From positions 1 through 22,724 of the forward strand of contig JADFJY010000006.1 of assembly GCA_022565935.1 (NCBI GenBank): DNA of 22,724 nucleotides, in the 5' to 3' direction. Positions 22,283-22,724 of this stretch are shown here, piece after piece. Origin of the DNA: Nitrososphaerota archaeon (GTDB lineage Archaea > Thermoproteota > Nitrososphaeria > Nitrososphaerales > Nitrosopumilaceae). A program made the position numbers and the translations under genes. Numbering within the stretch: position 1 is the first letter of the stretch; each line of letters begins with the position of its first letter. The notes under the pieces were generated by a model, which searched no databases, was not told the origin of the DNA, and worked only from the letters and a program-made list of their open reading frames with translations.

Positions 22283-22724
22283 ATGGTTGATGTTACAGTA
22301 GCAAGATATTCCTATGAAGGCGAAAAATTTGAGATTTTAGTAAAACCTGATCCTGCACTGGATTACAAACTGGGTAAAAAAAAGGATATTTCTGCAGTTT
22401 TAGTTTCAGAAGATATTTACACTGATTCAGGAAAAGGGACAAAACCTACAAATGAAAAATTGTTAAAGGCTTTCAAAACTGAAGACTTGACTGAAATTGC
22501 TCAGATAATTCTTCAAAAAGGTGATCTGAATCTTACAACTGACCAAAGACGAAAAATGATTGATGAAAAGAAAAAACGTGTTGTAGAATATATTGCCAAG
22601 ACCTATGTAGATCCTAAAACTCACTTACCTCATCCTCCATTGAGAATTGAGCAAGCTATGAAAGATGCTCGAGTTTCAGTAGATCCTCAAAAAAGCGTAG
22701 ATGAACAAGTAAAAGATATTGTTG
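22283..22724 (+). CDS. Ribosome maturation protein SDO1/SBDS homologue (partial)
   Basis: Open from ATG 22283 to the window end, 147 residues so far, with the C-terminus outside. The N-terminal FYSH domain is recognisable from VTVARYSYEGEKFEILVKPD and then VLVSEDIYTDSGKGTKP. The second region shows ILQKGDLNLTTDQRRKM and the conserved THLPHPPLRIEQAM, typical of the SBDS family. In eukaryotes SBDS works with EFL1 to release eIF6 from the 60S subunit; the archaeal protein is thought to act in late large-subunit maturation. In many archaea SBDS lies beside exosome genes, which would be downstream of this window. Confidence 0.95.
   Translation, partial: MVDVTVARYSYEGEKFEILVKPDPALDYKLGKKKDISAVLVSEDIYTDSGKGTKPTNEKLLKAFKTEDLTEIAQIILQKGDLNLTTDQRRKMIDEKKKRVVEYIAKTYVDPKTHLPHPPLRIEQAMKDARVSVDPQKSVDEQVKDIV

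Overview
The window is AT-rich and densely packed, and it looks like chromosome from an ammonia-oxidising archaeon of the Nitrosopumilus type (Nitrososphaerota/Thaumarchaeota). The reasons are archaeal ribosomal protein, SecY, Cbf5, Rpo3 and SBDS genes, a class II tRNA-Ser with a short intron in the anticodon loop, an archaeal two-subunit 2-oxoacid:ferredoxin oxidoreductase, an F420 biosynthesis gene, and many TATA-like boxes about 25-28 bases before the start codon (leaderless mRNA layout). Genus-level placement is inference. No CRISPR array, insertion sequence, integrase or phage gene is visible.

Layout. Positions 1-5160 are the end of the archaeal spc-type operon: uS5 (partial), uL30, uL15, SecY, archaeal adenylate kinase, an EMC3/Oxa1-like membrane insertase, cytidylate kinase and Cbf5/TruB, with overlaps or very short gaps. 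A membrane-anchored unknown protein and the intron-containing tRNA-Ser(GGA) follow. Positions 5957-9160 hold an L-2-hydroxyglutarate oxidase-like flavoprotein, two small conserved-looking proteins, a possible 29-residue peptide and a D-2-hydroxyacid dehydrogenase. A 46-residue protein with eight cysteines (9213-9353) lies just before the korA/korB pair (9404-12266).

Positions 12317-14274 hold four proteins of unknown function, one with a C-terminal membrane anchor. They are followed by CofE (F420-0:glutamate ligase). Divergent from cofE is a four-gene run, 15170-18932, with two complete isopropylmalate isomerase-family enzymes in tandem: an archaeal-type large/small pair, then a bacterial-type LeuC/LeuD pair. 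On the minus strand from 21593 down come rpo3, eL18, uL13, uS9 and a sugar-nucleotidyltransferase-like gene. The right end holds a 376-base gap with a GC-richer hairpin, a 51-residue ribbon-helix-helix-like regulator, a nested hairpin, and the start of the SBDS ribosome maturation gene.

How it fits together: ribosome and secretion machinery sits at both ends (ribosomal proteins, SecY, insertase, Cbf5, SBDS, RNA polymerase subunit). The middle is central and amino-acid metabolism: 2-oxoacid oxidation to ferredoxin, 2-hydroxyacid redox enzymes, leucine and possibly lysine branch isomerases, and F420. The less ordinary parts are the doubled isomerase set, very small genes that are easily missed, hairpins with a shared ACTTGT/ACAAGT core just after stop codons, and several symmetric sites between TATA boxes and start codons. 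I did not find a clear new multi-gene system.
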